Positions 4,382 to 5,311 of a stretch of 5,311 bases of DNA are shown here, in pieces. The notes below the pieces were generated by a model. That model was given only the letters and a program-made list of their open reading frames with translations. It had not been told where the DNA came from and did not search any database. Origin of the DNA: Bradyrhizobium sp. (lineage in GTDB: Bacteria > Pseudomonadota > Alphaproteobacteria > Rhizobiales > Xanthobacteraceae); NCBI GenBank assembly GCA_013695565.1, contig JACDAG010000180.1, positions 1-5,311 on the forward strand. Direction: 5' to 3'. Every line of letters starts with the position of its first letter. The stretch's first letter is position 1. The translations under genes and the position numbers were made by a program.

Positions 4382-5311
4382 ATGGCGCGACGTGTTAAAG
4401 ATGCATTGCTGGACGGCAGAACAGCCCGCAGTGCGCTGAAGCCGAGCGGCAAGCCCTACTTCCGAGCGCTGGAGCATGGGCTTCACCTCAGCTACCGAAA
4501 GCCGCTCAGCGGGCCAGGCAAATGGGGCGCGCGCCACTATCTCGGCAATCGAGAATATACGACGGAGTTGATCGGCGAGGCCGACGACTTCTCGGACGCC
4601 GACGGCATCAAGATCATCAATTACGATCAAGCGATAAAGAAGGCGCGGCAGCGTTCGGTCGAGCGAGCGCATGACGCCGCCGGCAAGACAGGCCCCCTTA
4701 CCGTCGCGGACGTCATGCGGACCTATCTCGAATTCCTGGAGACCGAGCGCAAGTCCGCCGTCTCTGCCCGCTACAGCATCAACGCTCACATCCTCCCGGA
4801 CCTGGGCGGCGTCGAAGTCCAGGCACTTACCAAAGACCAGCTTAAGAAGTGGCACAACGACCTTGCGAAAAAGCCGATTCGGTTGCGAGCCAAAGAAGGT
4901 TGCGAGCCGCGATTTAAACTTGTGGACAACAGCGACGACGGCGTGCGCCGCCGGAAGTCGACGGCAAACCGCATCCTGAAAATTCTCAAGGGAGCCCTAA
5001 ATTTCGCATGGCGCGATGGCAAAGTACTCTCGGACTCCGCATGGCGGCGAGTTACACCATTCAAGGGCGTGGAATCGGCACGCATTCGCTACCTGACAGT
5101 CGCGGAATCGCAGCGGTTACTGAATGCTGCGCAGCAATCAAATGAGCTTCCCGAATTTCGACGGCTCGTCGAGGGCGCTCTGCAGACCGGCGCCCGGTAT
5201 AGCGAATTGAGCAAGATGGTTGTTTCGGACTTAAACCCGGACGTCGGCACGGTGGCCGTTCCGGATTCCAAGGGCGGCAAATCTCGGCACATCGTCCTTA
5301 CAAATGAGGGG
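4382..5311 (+). CDS. Tyrosine recombinase / site-specific integrase (partial, C-terminus off the window)
   Basis: Catalyses integration and excision of the element by strand exchange between attP and attB. Exactly 310 codons are visible with no stop. Residues 1-105 (including PYFRALEHGLHLSYRKP and WGARHYLGN) form the N-terminal region typical of rhizobial phage-type integrases, probably arm-DNA binding. Residues about 106-225 (from LTVADVMRTYLEFLETERK to about FAWRDGKV) are the SAM-like core-binding domain. The catalytic domain starts near 237 (YLTVAESQRLL) with the first active-site Arg272 in TGARYSEL and the probable beta-hairpin Lys297 in DSKGGKSRHIVL. The HxxR box and nucleophilic Tyr should lie in the missing roughly 100 residues. 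ATG 4382 is supported by a good ribosome binding site and an upstream in-frame stop. The gene reads away from the serS junction. The fold is certain; whether the enzyme is intact cannot be seen. Confidence 0.95.
   Translation, partial: MARRVKDALLDGRTARSALKPSGKPYFRALEHGLHLSYRKPLSGPGKWGARHYLGNREYTTELIGEADDFSDADGIKIINYDQAIKKARQRSVERAHDAAGKTGPLTVADVMRTYLEFLETERKSAVSARYSINAHILPDLGGVEVQALTKDQLKKWHNDLAKKPIRLRAKEGCEPRFKLVDNSDDGVRRRKSTANRILKILKGALNFAWRDGKVLSDSAWRRVTPFKGVESARIRYLTVAESQRLLNAAQQSNELPEFRRLVEGALQTGARYSELSKMVVSDLNPDVGTVAVPDSKGGKSRHIVLTNEG

Larger units (their letters stand above)
4230..5311 (+). mobile_element. One end of an integrative element inserted at the serS 3' end (partial)
   Basis: To the right of the serS tail, chromosomal gene content stops. 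An AT-richer spacer with a tandem 10-mer repeat is followed by a tyrosine recombinase gene reading inward, the usual arrangement for the integrase end of a genomic island, prophage or integrative conjugative element. Cargo lies beyond the window, so the element type cannot be told. The left boundary is approximate. Confidence 0.65.

Noticed and set aside
4184..4855. A 223-codon open frame on the minus strand covering the serS tail and running antisense to int
   Set aside because: Most of it is the complement of the well-supported integrase gene and has no recognisable protein character. Only its last 14 codons resemble SerS, so it was treated as a serS remnant plus a chance open frame.

Overview
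The window looks like chromosome of an alphaproteobacterium of the Bradyrhizobium/Rhodopseudomonas group (order Hyphomicrobiales). The reasons are high GC, the serS - surE - pcm - LysM/M23 lipoprotein order, a general-stress (EcfG/PhyR-type) promoter, a FATGYG-type single-domain response regulator, and a palindromic intergenic repeat of a kind I associate with Bradyrhizobium genomes. The assignment rests on recognition, not on a search.

Layout, left to right. (1) 1-1244, minus strand: an NlpD-like outer-membrane lipoprotein with two LysM domains and a LytM/M23 domain, cut by the window edge. (2) 1353-1997, minus: pcm, protein-L-isoaspartate O-methyltransferase. (3) 1998-2256: a divergent intergenic region with a close match to an EcfG promoter facing right and a second, two-fold symmetric GGAAC...GTTCC element that can be read towards both pcm and the regulator gene. 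(4) 2257-2634, plus: a stand-alone receiver-domain response regulator. (5) 2635-2797: a convergent gap with a short tandem duplication and a roughly 100-bp palindromic repeat made of two perfect hairpins. (6) 2798-3565, minus: surE. (7) 3662-4171, minus: a hypothetical protein with a Pro/Ala-rich tail. (8) 4184-4228, minus: what appears to be only the last 14 codons and stop of serS. (9) From about 4230 to the window end: the edge of an integrative element, starting with a 10-bp tandem repeat and followed by a tyrosine recombinase gene (4382 to beyond 5311) that reads away from the junction.

How the parts fit. NlpD, Pcm and SurE form a conserved maintenance/stress neighbourhood (envelope division factor, damaged-protein repair, nucleotide phosphatase). 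Here surE and pcm are separated by an oppositely oriented response regulator, and the promoter motifs suggest that pcm and this regulator both belong to the general stress response. Upstream of surE, an integrative element appears to have recombined into the 3' end of serS, a protein-coding gene. It leaves the original serS tail next to the hypothetical gene and presumably supplies a replacement tail at its far, unseen end. The serS-tail integration and the shared stress promoter are the two most interesting points. No tRNA, rRNA or CRISPR array is visible, and no gene-free stretch exceeds 300 bases.
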